Source of the DNA: Pseudomonadota bacterium
GTDB lineage: Bacteria; Myxococcota; Myxococcia; Myxococcales; Myxococcaceae
NCBI GenBank assembly: GCA_023426545.1
Contig: JAFAAN010000025.1
Coordinates: 1-21,643, forward strand
Direction of reading: 5' to 3'
Length of the DNA: 21,643 bases
The notes under the pieces were generated by a model, which saw only the letters and a program-made list of their open reading frames with translations, did not search any database and was not told where the DNA came from. Position numbers and translations under genes: made by a program. Below are positions 1 through 7,574 of the stretch, one piece after another. Position 1 is the first letter of the stretch. Every line of letters starts with the position of its first letter.

Positions 1-48
1 GCTCCCATGGCGGGAGCCGCGGCCCTGGCGAGAGGCGTGTCCCGGGGC

Positions 49-1476
49 TTACTTCAGCGCGGGGTTGATGACCTTCAACTGCGGCGCCACGGCCTTCTGG
101 TCGCCCACCACGACGATGGTCATCGCCTCACGCGTCAGCATCTTCGCCGCCAGCTTCTGGATGTCCGCCGGCGTCACCGCCATCACCGACTGCACGTAGT
201 TCTGCAGGTACGAGTCCGGCAGGCCGTGCAGGTCCACGAAGCGGAGCTGGCTGATGATGCCGTTGCGCGACGAGTTCTGGAGCAGGAAGGTGCCCGCCAG
301 GTAGCTCTGGACGGCGCTCAGCTCCTCCGCGGGCGGCGGCGTCTTGCGCAGCGTGGCCACCTCCTTGAAGATCTCCTTCAGCGACTCGCCGGTGACGGCG
401 GTCGTCACGTCCGCGTTCTGCACCCAGTAGGCATCCTCCAGGTGCGCGGACACCTCGCTGTAGGGCGAGTACGTGTAGCCCTTCGCCTCGCGGATGTTCG
501 CGGTGATGCGCGAGCTGAAGTAGCCGCCGAGCAGCGTGTTCATCACCGTCTGCTTGACGAAGTCCGGGCTGGAGGGCGGCAGGGCCTTCACCGCGACGCG
601 CACCGTGGACTGCACCGCGCCCGGACGGTCGATGAACTGCACCGCCTTCGCCACCCGCTGCTTGGGCAGGTTCTTCAGCCGCTCCGGGCCCGCCTTCCAG
701 CCCGAGAACGCGTCCCGGACGGCCTTCTCCACGGGCTCCGGGTCGAACCGGCCGACGATGTACAGCCGCGACCGGGCCGCGCCGATGTTGGCGTCATAGT
801 GCGCGCGGACGACCTCCTGCGTGTAGCCCTTGAGCTGCGCCTCCGGCGGGAAGTACCGGCCATACGGATGGTCTCCGTAGAGCGACTGGCCCAGCCGCTC
901 GTCGGCGAGCACCCCAGGCTGGCTCTTGTAGATGGCCATCTCGCGCGCCAGGTCTCCCTTGACGCGCTCGACCTCCGCCTTCGGGAAGGCGGGGTTCTGG
1001 ATGACATCCGCGATGAGGGCCAGGGCCTCCGGCGCGGACTCGGACAGGACCTCCAGACCGACGGAGGTCTGGTCCATCGTCGTGCCGATGTTGAGCGAGC
1101 CGCCGAGCTGGGCGGCCGCCTGGGCAATCTGCTCCGCCGAGCGGGTGGTGGTCCCCTCCGACAGCAGCTTGCCCGTCAGGTCCGCCAGCCACGTCTCCGT
1201 GGCACTCTCATGGATGTTGCCCGTGTCGATGGCCAGCTGGATGGCGACCTTGGGCATGTCGCCATAGGGCAGCAGGGAGACCTCGAGGCCATTGTCGAGC
1301 TTGAACTCCGTGCGGACGGGGACCTTGAAGGGCTTGGGCGCCGCGGGGGCCGGAGGCGACTCCCTGGCCGGAGCCGGAGCGGGAGCAGGCGCGGCCGCGA
1401 AGGTGGGAGCGGACAGCATCCCGAGCACCATCAGCGCGGGCGCGACAAGGCGGGTGCGAATCGTGTGCGTGGTCAT
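49..1476 (-). CDS. M16 family peptidase-like protein, non-catalytic subunit
   Basis: A 475-residue secreted protein of the pitrilysin/processing-peptidase (M16B) family. It has a Sec signal peptide (about residues 1-28), an Ala/Pro-rich linker, then two M16 halves. Where the zinc motif HxxEH should lie (the LADLTGKLLSEG stretch near residue 98) there are no histidines, so this half-enzyme should not bind zinc. The C-terminal half keeps the GGYFSSR...REAKGYTYS region, which carries the Arg/Tyr substrate-binding pair of non-catalytic M16 subunits. It starts 12 bases after the stop of the catalytic M16 lipoprotein, and its GAGGA ribosome site overlaps that stop, so the two are co-translated and probably form a heterodimer, as in other two-gene bacterial M16B systems. 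It should act in the periplasm on small proteins or peptides; the substrate is unknown. Family call firm, partnership inferred. Confidence 0.9.
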   Translation of the reverse strand: MTTHTIRTRLVAPALMVLGMLSAPTFAAAPAPAPAPARESPPAPAAPKPFKVPVRTEFKLDNGLEVSLLPYGDMPKVAIQLAIDTGNIHESATETWLADLTGKLLSEGTTTRSAEQIAQAAAQLGGSLNIGTTMDQTSVGLEVLSESAPEALALIADVIQNPAFPKAEVERVKGDLAREMAIYKSQPGVLADERLGQSLYGDHPYGRYFPPEAQLKGYTQEVVRAHYDANIGAARSRLYIVGRFDPEPVEKAVRDAFSGWKAGPERLKNLPKQRVAKAVQFIDRPGAVQSTVRVAVKALPPSSPDFVKQTVMNTLLGGYFSSRITANIREAKGYTYSPYSEVSAHLEDAYWVQNADVTTAVTGESLKEIFKEVATLRKTPPPAEELSAVQSYLAGTFLLQNSSRNGIISQLRFVDLHGLPDSYLQNYVQSVMAVTPADIQKLAAKMLTREAMTIVVVGDQKAVAPQLKVINPALK

Positions 1477-1488
1477 GGGTGCGTGTCC

Positions 1489-2925
1489 TCAGGGAGCCTG
1501 CGTCTTGGAGGCGGTCGCGGCGGCTGGCGCCACCGTCAGCACCGTGCGGTTCTCACGGCGCAGGTACTCCTGCGCGGTCTTCTGGATGAGCTCCGGCGTC
1601 ACCTTCATCAGCTCCGCTTCGATCCGGTTGATGTGCCCCGGGTCGTCGAAGAAGAGCGCGAAGGAGGCCAGCAGGTCCGCGCGGCCGAAGCCGAGGAAGC
1701 CCTCCAACTGCCCGTACAGCCGCGAGCGCGCCTTCACCCGCGCCCGCTCCAGCGTCGCCGCGTCGATGGGCTGCCCCTGGAGCCGCGCCACGACCTCGTC
1801 AATCTCCTTCAGGATGGACTCCGTCGAGGTGTCCGGGTCATGGAACAGGTAGGCCGTCCACTGCATGGGGCCGTTGTAGTTCCAGTGGTTGCCCAGCAGG
1901 TTCACCCCGCCGGAGACCTCGCCGGTCAGCCCCTTCTTCTGCACGAGCTGCTGATAGAGCGCGCTGTCGTTGCCGCGCAGGAGCACCTCGTCGATCAGCG
2001 CCATGGCGTAGTGCTCGGGCGTGCCCACGCCGGGCATGTGGTAGCCCACGGCGAGCGCCGGGCGCTGCGCCAGCGCGTCCTGCCGGGCGTGGCGCTTCTC
2101 CTGCGTCTGGCGCGGCTCCGAGATGTCCGGCTTCGACGGCTGCGCCACCGTGGGCAGCGGTCCGAAGTACTTCTGGATCCACCCCTTCACCTGCTCCGGC
2201 TCGAAGTCACCCACGACGACCAGGGCGGCGTTGCTGGGAGCGTAGTACGTCTTGAAGAAGGCCCGCACGTCGTCCAGCGAGGCCGCCTCCAGGTCCTTCA
2301 GGTCGCCGTAGAAGTTGTGGGCGTTGTACCAGTTGGAGTTCGCCACCTGCGGCATGTCCAGCCACGGGAAGCCGCCATAGGGCTGGTTGAGGACGTTGAC
2401 CTTCACCTCGTTCGTCACCACGCCCTGCTGGTTCTTGAGGTTCTCCTCCGTCACCTCGAGCCCGCGCATGCGGTCGGCCTCGGCCCAGAGGATGGTCTCC
2501 AGCGTGTTCGAGGGGACGACCTCGAAGTAGTTGGTGAAGTCGAAGCGGGTGGAGCCGTTGAGGATGCCGCCGTTCTTCTGGATGAGGCGGATGAACTCCA
2601 TCTTCCCGAGGTTCTGCGAGCCCTGGAACATCATGTGCTCGAACAGGTGCGCGAACCCGGTGCGGTCCTTCGGCTCGATGCGGAAGCCGATGTTGTAGTA
2701 GACGGCGACGACGGCCTTCGGCGCCGAGCTGTCGCGCGAAAGGACCACCTTCAGCCCGTTGTCGAGCTTGTAGTAGTCCACGGGAATCTGGAGCTTCGGC
2801 TGCTCGGCCGGAGCCTCCACCTTCGCCACCTCCACCGCGGGCGGCGTCTCCGGCTTCTGGGCTTCCTGCGTGGTCGCGCAGCCGGTGAACGCGGCCAGGG
2901 CTACCGCTCCGAATACCTTCCTCAT
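1489..2925 (-). CDS. M16 family zinc metallopeptidase, lipoprotein, catalytic subunit
   Basis: A 478-residue zinc peptidase. The HLFEH motif (residues 93-97) is the inverted zinc site HxxEH, and the third ligand is the Glu of TNEVKVN (about 173), 76 residues on, the family spacing. The start at 2925 is chosen over an in-frame ATG at 2958 because AGAGGAGG lies five bases upstream and the protein then opens with a lipoprotein signal (MRKVFGAVALAAFTGC, lipobox Cys 16). It is therefore probably membrane-anchored in the cell envelope. It is the first gene of a two-gene operon with the non-catalytic M16 protein downstream. No sign of truncation. The substrate is not evident from context. Confidence 0.93.
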   Translation of the reverse strand: MRKVFGAVALAAFTGCATTQEAQKPETPPAVEVAKVEAPAEQPKLQIPVDYYKLDNGLKVVLSRDSSAPKAVVAVYYNIGFRIEPKDRTGFAHLFEHMMFQGSQNLGKMEFIRLIQKNGGILNGSTRFDFTNYFEVVPSNTLETILWAEADRMRGLEVTEENLKNQQGVVTNEVKVNVLNQPYGGFPWLDMPQVANSNWYNAHNFYGDLKDLEAASLDDVRAFFKTYYAPSNAALVVVGDFEPEQVKGWIQKYFGPLPTVAQPSKPDISEPRQTQEKRHARQDALAQRPALAVGYHMPGVGTPEHYAMALIDEVLLRGNDSALYQQLVQKKGLTGEVSGGVNLLGNHWNYNGPMQWTAYLFHDPDTSTESILKEIDEVVARLQGQPIDAATLERARVKARSRLYGQLEGFLGFGRADLLASFALFFDDPGHINRIEAELMKVTPELIQKTAQEYLRRENRTVLTVAPAAATASKTQAP

Positions 2926-2950
2926 CGGGCCTCCTCTGGATGACAGGCCA

Positions 2951-2966
2951 TCCGTCAATGGACGGA
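2951..2966. repeat. Perfect inverted repeat upstream of the M16 operon
   Basis: TCCGTC-AATG-GACGGA, a 6+6 perfect inverted repeat with a four-base loop, 25 bases upstream of the M16 lipoprotein start. It could be an operator or a small hairpin in the mRNA leader. There is no T-run on either side, so it does not look like a terminator. The rest of the 96-base gap up to the next gene shows no convincing promoter. Confidence 0.4.
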
Positions 2967-3021
2967 GCCACTACGGCGCATTACGCACCTCGATTGCCAA
3001 AGTCTCGCAGCATCGGCACGT

Positions 3022-3645
3022 CTAGGCCACGAGGAACGCCGCAGAGCAGTAATCGCAGACGACCTTGTCCCCGGGCATGACAGCCTCCGCGACCACGGGG
3101 GCGTCACACGAGGGGCAGCGCCGGGCGACGTTCCGCCCCCGCTCCCAGGCGTCCCGGTGGATGTAGGCGCGAGCTCCGGAAAGATAGACGAGGTCTACTT
3201 CATGGTGGGCGATGAGCGTGTTGAGCAGCGCCTCCACCTTCGCTTCAGGCAGGGCGAGCTGCGCGGCCACGTCGCTGACCCGGATGCGTGGCTGCGCGTG
3301 GACGAAACCGCGCAGTTGCTCCCGCAGGCGCGCGTTCCGGAACGGCGACATGCCCTTCTTCCACAGGAAGCGCCCCACGAGGAAGAACACCAACGCCATC
3401 AGCACGATGCCCGCGCCGTCCGCCGCCCGCTTCCCTTCGTCCGGGGCCACCACCTGGACCACGCCTACCGCCACGCCCATCGCCCCGAAGGCTGCGAGCG
3501 GGCCGCCATGCACCAGCGCCAGGAGGCCCAACCCCTTCTTGAGCCAGTCCCAGTCCGGCGCCGGCGGGGGCCTGTGTCCCACGGGCGGGCGAGGGCCGGG
3601 CTTTTCGGAGGAGTGAGCAGCGTCCTGAAGGCGTGGGGCGTTCAT
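3022..3645 (-). CDS. Membrane protein with C-terminal zinc ribbon, unknown function
   Basis: A 207-residue protein I do not recognise by name. Residues 1-33 are Pro-rich and probably disordered. Two hydrophobic helices follow (about 38-66 and 76-95) with a basic WKKG after the second. Residues 105-165 look like a small winged-helix-type fold (RIRVSDVAAQL, then a helix and a beta pair). The tail holds a zinc ribbon, CPSC at 177-180 and CDYC at 197-200. No enzyme motif is seen. No Shine-Dalgarno site precedes the ATG, but a good -10-like hexamer (TAGAAT) lies about 25 bases upstream, which would give a very short leader. It stands alone, with M16 genes downstream on the same strand after 96 bases. 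Confidence 0.8.
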   Translation of the reverse strand: MNAPRLQDAAHSSEKPGPRPPVGHRPPPAPDWDWLKKGLGLLALVHGGPLAAFGAMGVAVGVVQVVAPDEGKRAADGAGIVLMALVFFLVGRFLWKKGMSPFRNARLREQLRGFVHAQPRIRVSDVAAQLALPEAKVEALLNTLIAHHEVDLVYLSGARAYIHRDAWERGRNVARRCPSCDAPVVAEAVMPGDKVVCDYCSAAFLVA

Positions 3646-3669
3646 GGCTTGTCTCGATGCGAGCGGCGC

Positions 3670-3675
3670 ATTCTA
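3670..3675 (-). promoter_or_regulatory. Possible -10 element for the zinc-ribbon membrane protein
   Basis: On the minus strand this reads TAGAAT, five of six matches to the sigma-70 -10 consensus, about 25 bases before the ATG. No good -35 hexamer stands 16-18 bases further up, so the call is weak. The remaining divergent gap, about 200 bases to the next gene, shows only a GC palindrome (GGCGCGCGCGCC near 3796), which is expected in DNA of this composition. Confidence 0.25.
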
Positions 3676-3852
3676 GGGGCCCGGCCATCCGCCTCCGGGA
3701 AAAACAGCCAACGCCGCAGACAGCGGTGGCTCCGCGCGTCGCAACTCCATGCTCTCCATGCAAACCGAGACCACCTGGGCTCAATCCGCAGCGTTTGGCG
3801 CGCGCGCCTCTCGTCTGCGGGACGGATTCTGCCTACGCTGAAGGTATCCACC

Positions 3853-3860
3853 AGGAGGTG
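3853..3860 (+). promoter_or_regulatory. Strong ribosome binding site lacking an ATG/GTG/TTG partner
   Basis: AGGAGGTG matches the 16S anti-Shine-Dalgarno tail at eight consecutive bases. No ATG, GTG or TTG follows within 5-12 bases in any frame. The codon at the correct spacing (seven bases after GGAGG) and in frame with the small downstream gene is ATT at 3866, a rare start known from infC and pcnB of E. coli. Confidence 0.6.
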
Positions 3861-3916
3861 GCGCGATTCTCCCTTCGTCCTCCCAGAGCTCACCACCCGG
3901 CTGGCACGACACGCTC

Positions 3917-4135
3917 GTGCGTCATCTGGAACCCCTCCTCGGCGGGTTCACCGCGAAGATGGCCATCCAGACGGCATCCCTCCGCACCCTCAAGCGCCCC
4001 CCCGAGCAGCTGGGACGTGAAGACCTCCCCAAGCTCCTCGAGGGGCTCAAGCCCATGTTGAACACCTTCATCGGTGCCCTCCACGCGAAGGTCATCCTCG
4101 CGGAGATTTCCGCCTCCCTGGAGAAGCTGCGATGA
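3917..4135 (+). CDS. Small helical protein of unknown function, probably starting upstream at ATT
   Basis: A 72-residue protein as drawn from GTG 3917, the first conventional start in frame. The frame stays open upstream, and an eight-base Shine-Dalgarno match at 3853-3860 points to an ATT at 3866, which would give 89 residues. Neither GTG 3917 nor ATG 3959 has a ribosome site. The protein has natural-looking amphipathic helices (EDLPKLLEGLKPMLNTFIGA, then AEISASLEKLR) and no Cys. I recognise no domain. Its stop overlaps the next start as ATGA, so it is translationally coupled to the eight-helix membrane protein and the two probably work together. Real gene likely; start uncertain. Confidence 0.7.
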   Translation: MRHLEPLLGGFTAKMAIQTASLRTLKRPPEQLGREDLPKLLEGLKPMLNTFIGALHAKVILAEISASLEKLR

Positions 4136-5028
4136 GCGCTCCGTCCCGGGGACCTGCGTCCGGCAGCATCGTGCCCTGGTTCGGGGCGGTGCTCGTGCTC
4201 CAGCTCGCCCACGCCTTCGCGGCCGCCGCCTCCCTGGGCGAGCCCCACACGCTCCAGCGCGTGCATGACGTCGCCGGGTGGGGCAGCGGCCTGCTGGCCG
4301 TGCTCGGCACCTTCGCCGCGGCGCGCTCGTTCGAGTCCGGAGACTACCTGCGCAAGGTGTGGGGCGGGCTCGCCGCGGGCGCGTTCCTGTCGCTGGTCAG
4401 CACGGCGCTGCGCAGCTACTGGCTGCACGCCGTCCCGGACGTGCCCTTCGCGCAGTCGCCGCTGCTGCCGTACCGCATGGTCGTCGTGGTGCTGGCGAAC
4501 GTGTGCAGCACCTACGCGCTCATCCTGCTGGCGATGACGTACCGGCGCTCCGGCCTGCAGCCGCCCTCCAGCCCCCGCAGCAACGCGCTGTGGGGTGGCA
4601 CGGCCGTGGCCGCGCTGGCCGTGGGCCTGCCGGCGCTCGCCACCGAGGTGGGCCACCTGGGCGCGAGCACCAGCGCCACCCTGTCCGCCATCATCAGCAT
4701 CGCCTCGACGCTCGCGGACATGACGACCATCCTGCTGGTGGCGCCCATCCTGGGCGTCGCGTACATGCTGCGAGGCGGGCGGCTGGCCTGGGTGTGGTGG
4801 GCCATGGGCATCTCCGGCGCCATGTGGCTCTTCTACGACGCTCGCGTCTGGCTCGCCCCGCTGCTTCCCGGGGAGGCGGCGCGAGGCGAGGAGCTGCTGC
4901 GCACCCTGCGCACCTCGGGGCTCGTGCTCATGGGCCTGGCGGGCTGGCTGCAACGCGCCGCCCTGGCGCAGCGGGCCGTGCCGTCGGCGGACGGCGCCAG
5001 CGCGGAGCCATCCACCGGGGTGCCCTGA
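4132..5028 (+). CDS. Eight-helix integral membrane protein, unknown function
   Basis: A 298-residue inner-membrane protein. Hydrophobic segments lie at about residues 14-35, 47-65, 76-96, 112-136, 152-172, 181-210, 213-235 and 255-277. The loops are short and the C-terminal tail (from about 280) is hydrophilic. No transporter signature, histidine kinase box or catalytic motif is seen. Helix 6 carries an Asp (TLADMTTILL) and helix 7 is Trp-rich (WVWWAMG). The ATG overlaps the stop of the small upstream protein (ATGA), so translation is coupled. It ends 14 bases from the convergent DNA polymerase gene. Certain as a gene; function unknown. Confidence 0.88.
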   Translation: MSAPSRGPASGSIVPWFGAVLVLQLAHAFAAAASLGEPHTLQRVHDVAGWGSGLLAVLGTFAAARSFESGDYLRKVWGGLAAGAFLSLVSTALRSYWLHAVPDVPFAQSPLLPYRMVVVVLANVCSTYALILLAMTYRRSGLQPPSSPRSNALWGGTAVAALAVGLPALATEVGHLGASTSATLSAIISIASTLADMTTILLVAPILGVAYMLRGGRLAWVWWAMGISGAMWLFYDARVWLAPLLPGEAARGEELLRTLRTSGLVLMGLAGWLQRAALAQRAVPSADGASAEPSTGVP

Positions 5029-5042
5029 GCTGGCCCGGTGGC

Positions 5043-7448
5043 CTACTCCGGGCCCCCGGGCTCCGTCAGCACCGTGAGGATGGGCTTCGCCTCCGCGAGC
5101 GAGGGCGCGAAGAGGGAGGGCTGGCCGGGGTCCTCGAACACCGCCCTGTAGTCCCCCGGCTCCAGCGCGCGCACCAGCCGGGCGGCGAAGGTCTCCCGCA
5201 GCAGCCGCACGTAGTACTCGACGTCGTAGTCGCGCGGGTCCTCCTCGCGCGACAGCGGCCGGGACGGGCCCACCTCGTCCGCCTCCGGCACCGGCAGCAG
5301 CCCCGCGCGGCTCCCGGTCGCGCGGTAGACGCGGACCTGCTCGCCCACGGGCCAGTCCTTCCGCCCGCTCGCGAGCATGGCCTCATAGGGCAGCTCGCGC
5401 CGCCGCGAGCGGATGGCCAGGTACTGCGCGCTCGTCTTCGTCAGGCGGACCTGCGCGCAGACCTCCGGCGTGGGCAGCGCCCGCCGGCGCAGGGCCATCA
5501 CCGTGGAGACGTACACGTCGCGGATGCCCTGGACGTCCCCCGCCAGCAAGCAGCCCAGCGCGCGGCGCAGGAAGGACTCGCCAAAGGGCTCCGCGCGGCT
5601 GGAGCGGAAGGCCACGCCGCGCAGCACCAGCGGCCCGTCATAGGGCTGGAGCGCATAGTTCTTCGGCTCATGCGAGAGCATCGCGGCGTAGCGGCCGTCG
5701 AACTCCAGCTGCACCCGCGGAGGCAGGAGCGCGGCCACCTCCGCGACGACGCGGCGCTCGTCGGCCTCCCGCCAGCCCTCCGGCACGGAGAAGTACACGC
5801 CGTCCGTGTCCGCCTCCAGCAGGGTGACGCCGCGGCCTGCCAGCTCGCGGCACAGCAGCCCCAGCACCGCGCGCCCCTGGCGCGTCACCTCATTGGCGGC
5901 GTGCACGTCCGAGAAGCGCGTGAGGCCCACCGCGCCCAGGTAGCCGTAGGCCGAGTTGACGACAATCTTCATGGCGGCGGAGAGCGCCTCGTTCGTGAAG
6001 CGCTCCTGGGAGCCCGGCGCCGCGGCGCGCGCCCTGCCCTTCGCCGCCAGCCGCTGGTCCACCAGCCGGTCCACCAGGGCCAGCAGCACGCCCAGCCGGT
6101 CGCGCCCGGGGCCAATCCGGTACTGGCGCATGAGCGAGGGATACAGGCTGGCGACGTCCGCCTTCACGATGCGCCGGGCCACCCCGGAGGCGAACAGGTG
6201 GAGCGCCGCGCCGCTGTGCGCGGTGCCATCCCCGCCTTCGTGCGCGGGCAGCGCGGCGCCCTCGCGGAGATAGGCCCGGACGAGCAGCGGGTCCAGCACG
6301 CCGGTGGCCGGCCCCGCGTCCGCGAGCCGCTCGTAGCGCCGCGGCGCCATGCGCGCGAGCGCGAAGGCCGCGCCCCCGAGCAGCCGCGCGAGACCGGCCG
6401 CCTCCTTCACGTCGTCACGCGCGTAGCGCCGCACGCGCTCCGGGTCCACGCGGAACACCTCGTACACCCGGGCGCCGGGGATGTGCTCGCGCTCCGGCCC
6501 CGCCAACCCCAGGTGCCTGGCGACGGCCTTGAGGCCGTGCCCGGGGAGCTCCCGCGTGGAGAAGTCGTGCCGCAGCACCGCGTCCAGGGTGTCGATGAGC
6601 TCGCGCCCCGGCACCGTGTAGCGCGCGCGGCGCATCGCATCCGGAGGCGCGCCGGGCACGGGCCGGCCCAGCGCGGAGCCCCGCGCGGACGGCCGGTGAC
6701 GCAGCCCGGGTGCCCCCGCGCGGCCCAGCGCCAGCGCCACGCCCAGGTGCCGGGCGCGCCGGGCGAGGAACGGCAGGTCGAAGCCGTGCAGGTTGTGGTT
6801 CTCGATGACGTCCGGGTCCCACGCGCGCACCCGCTCCGCCAGGTGATACAGGAGGTCCGCCTCCGCCGAGTCGTCATCCCCCTGCGCTTCGAGCGTCTCC
6901 GTCTCGCCGTCCGGGCTCCGCAGCGCCACCAGGAAGACCCGGTCGTGCGCCGGGTCCAGGCCGGTGGTCTCCAGGTCGAACTGCATGCGGCGCAGCTCGT
7001 CGAACGCGAGGTCGCGGAAGTACGTGCGGCCCGACACCGTGAGGTACTGCTCCTCCGGCGGCAACGCGAGCACCGCGTTCGCGCCCAGCTCCTTCAGGTG
7101 CCCCACGGGACGACCGAGCCTGCGCGACGCGCCTTCCAGCACCGCCCCCGTCAGTGCGCGGCCGTCCTCCGCGCGGACGAGGTAGCGCAGCGCCCCGGGC
7201 CCTTCGAGCTCCTGCCACGTCACGCGGTGACGCGCGGGCCCCTCCGACTCCGGACACAGCCTCGGGCCCAGGTGCGCCAGGTCCTCCAGCGACGCGAGCA
7301 GCAGCCACGGGCGGAAGCGCACGACCTCGCGCACGAGCGCCCCCGTCTCCGGGATGCGGCGCCAGACGAAGGCGCGGCCGTCCGGCTCCGCCCACACGGA
7401 GACGATGCCCGGCGTGGGGTCCCACCCCCAGAGCCACTCGTCCTCCAT
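5043..7448 (-). CDS. Family B DNA polymerase (Pol II-like) with 3'-5' exonuclease
   Basis: An 801-residue replicative-fold polymerase close in length to E. coli Pol II (783). The exonuclease motifs are complete: Exo I QFDLETTG (Asp158, Glu160), Exo II NHNLHGFD (217-224) and Exo III YARDD (342-346). Polymerase motif A is DVASLYPS (431-438), motif B KIVVNSAYG (494-502) and motif C ADTDG with Asp547/Asp549; PKNY (595-598) matches the KxY motif. The tail has GQPSLF (775-780), resembling the clamp-binding QLxLF pentapeptide. The start at 7448 is preferred over 7535 because GGAGGG lies five bases upstream. It probably serves damage-tolerant or repair synthesis, as Pol II does. It is divergent from a WYL-type regulator that could control it. 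Confidence 0.95.
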   Translation of the reverse strand: MEDEWLWGWDPTPGIVSVWAEPDGRAFVWRRIPETGALVREVVRFRPWLLLASLEDLAHLGPRLCPESEGPARHRVTWQELEGPGALRYLVRAEDGRALTGAVLEGASRRLGRPVGHLKELGANAVLALPPEEQYLTVSGRTYFRDLAFDELRRMQFDLETTGLDPAHDRVFLVALRSPDGETETLEAQGDDDSAEADLLYHLAERVRAWDPDVIENHNLHGFDLPFLARRARHLGVALALGRAGAPGLRHRPSARGSALGRPVPGAPPDAMRRARYTVPGRELIDTLDAVLRHDFSTRELPGHGLKAVARHLGLAGPEREHIPGARVYEVFRVDPERVRRYARDDVKEAAGLARLLGGAAFALARMAPRRYERLADAGPATGVLDPLLVRAYLREGAALPAHEGGDGTAHSGAALHLFASGVARRIVKADVASLYPSLMRQYRIGPGRDRLGVLLALVDRLVDQRLAAKGRARAAAPGSQERFTNEALSAAMKIVVNSAYGYLGAVGLTRFSDVHAANEVTRQGRAVLGLLCRELAGRGVTLLEADTDGVYFSVPEGWREADERRVVAEVAALLPPRVQLEFDGRYAAMLSHEPKNYALQPYDGPLVLRGVAFRSSRAEPFGESFLRRALGCLLAGDVQGIRDVYVSTVMALRRRALPTPEVCAQVRLTKTSAQYLAIRSRRRELPYEAMLASGRKDWPVGEQVRVYRATGSRAGLLPVPEADEVGPSRPLSREEDPRDYDVEYYVRLLRETFAARLVRALEPGDYRAVFEDPGQPSLFAPSLAEAKPILTVLTEPGGPE

Positions 7449-7558
7449 GGAGTCCCTCCGAGCCTGAACGCCGCCGACGCGCGCGATGCAAGCTGCTCGC
7501 GGCGCGAGATGCAAGGCGCGTGGCTCGGGAGGCATGACGTCAGCTTGAGGGCGGAGGT

Positions 7559-7574
7559 TGACAGTGGTATGTCA
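7559..7574. promoter_or_regulatory. Inverted repeat TGACA-N6-TGTCA, likely operator
   Basis: A perfect 5+5 inverted repeat with a six-base spacer in the 120-base gap between the divergent polymerase and WYL regulator genes. It overlaps the first possible ATG (7569) of the regulator. A second short palindrome, TGACGTCA, lies at 7535-7542. Helix-turn-helix WYL proteins commonly bind dyads next to their own gene, so this is a candidate autoregulatory site. The role is inferred from position and symmetry only. Confidence 0.45.

Noticed and set aside
49..1476. Damage or pseudogene status of the M16 gene without HxxEH
   Set aside because: The reading frame is full length and the Arg/Tyr region of non-catalytic subunits is intact; loss of the zinc motif is normal for this partner.
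7..2943. 978-residue open frame on the plus strand opposite the M16 genes
   Set aside because: It is rich in Arg, Leu, His and Val with no domain, and mirrors the third-position GC bias of the two real genes on the other strand.
3796..3807. GGCGCGCGCGCC palindrome as a regulatory site
   Set aside because: A simple GC alternation common in such DNA, with no promoter placed around it.
4278..7568. Long plus-strand open frame running across the membrane protein and polymerase into the WYL regulator
   Set aside because: Only the last 220 residues look like protein; the rest is low-complexity Arg/Ala/Gly/His and overlaps real genes. It is not a giant fusion protein.
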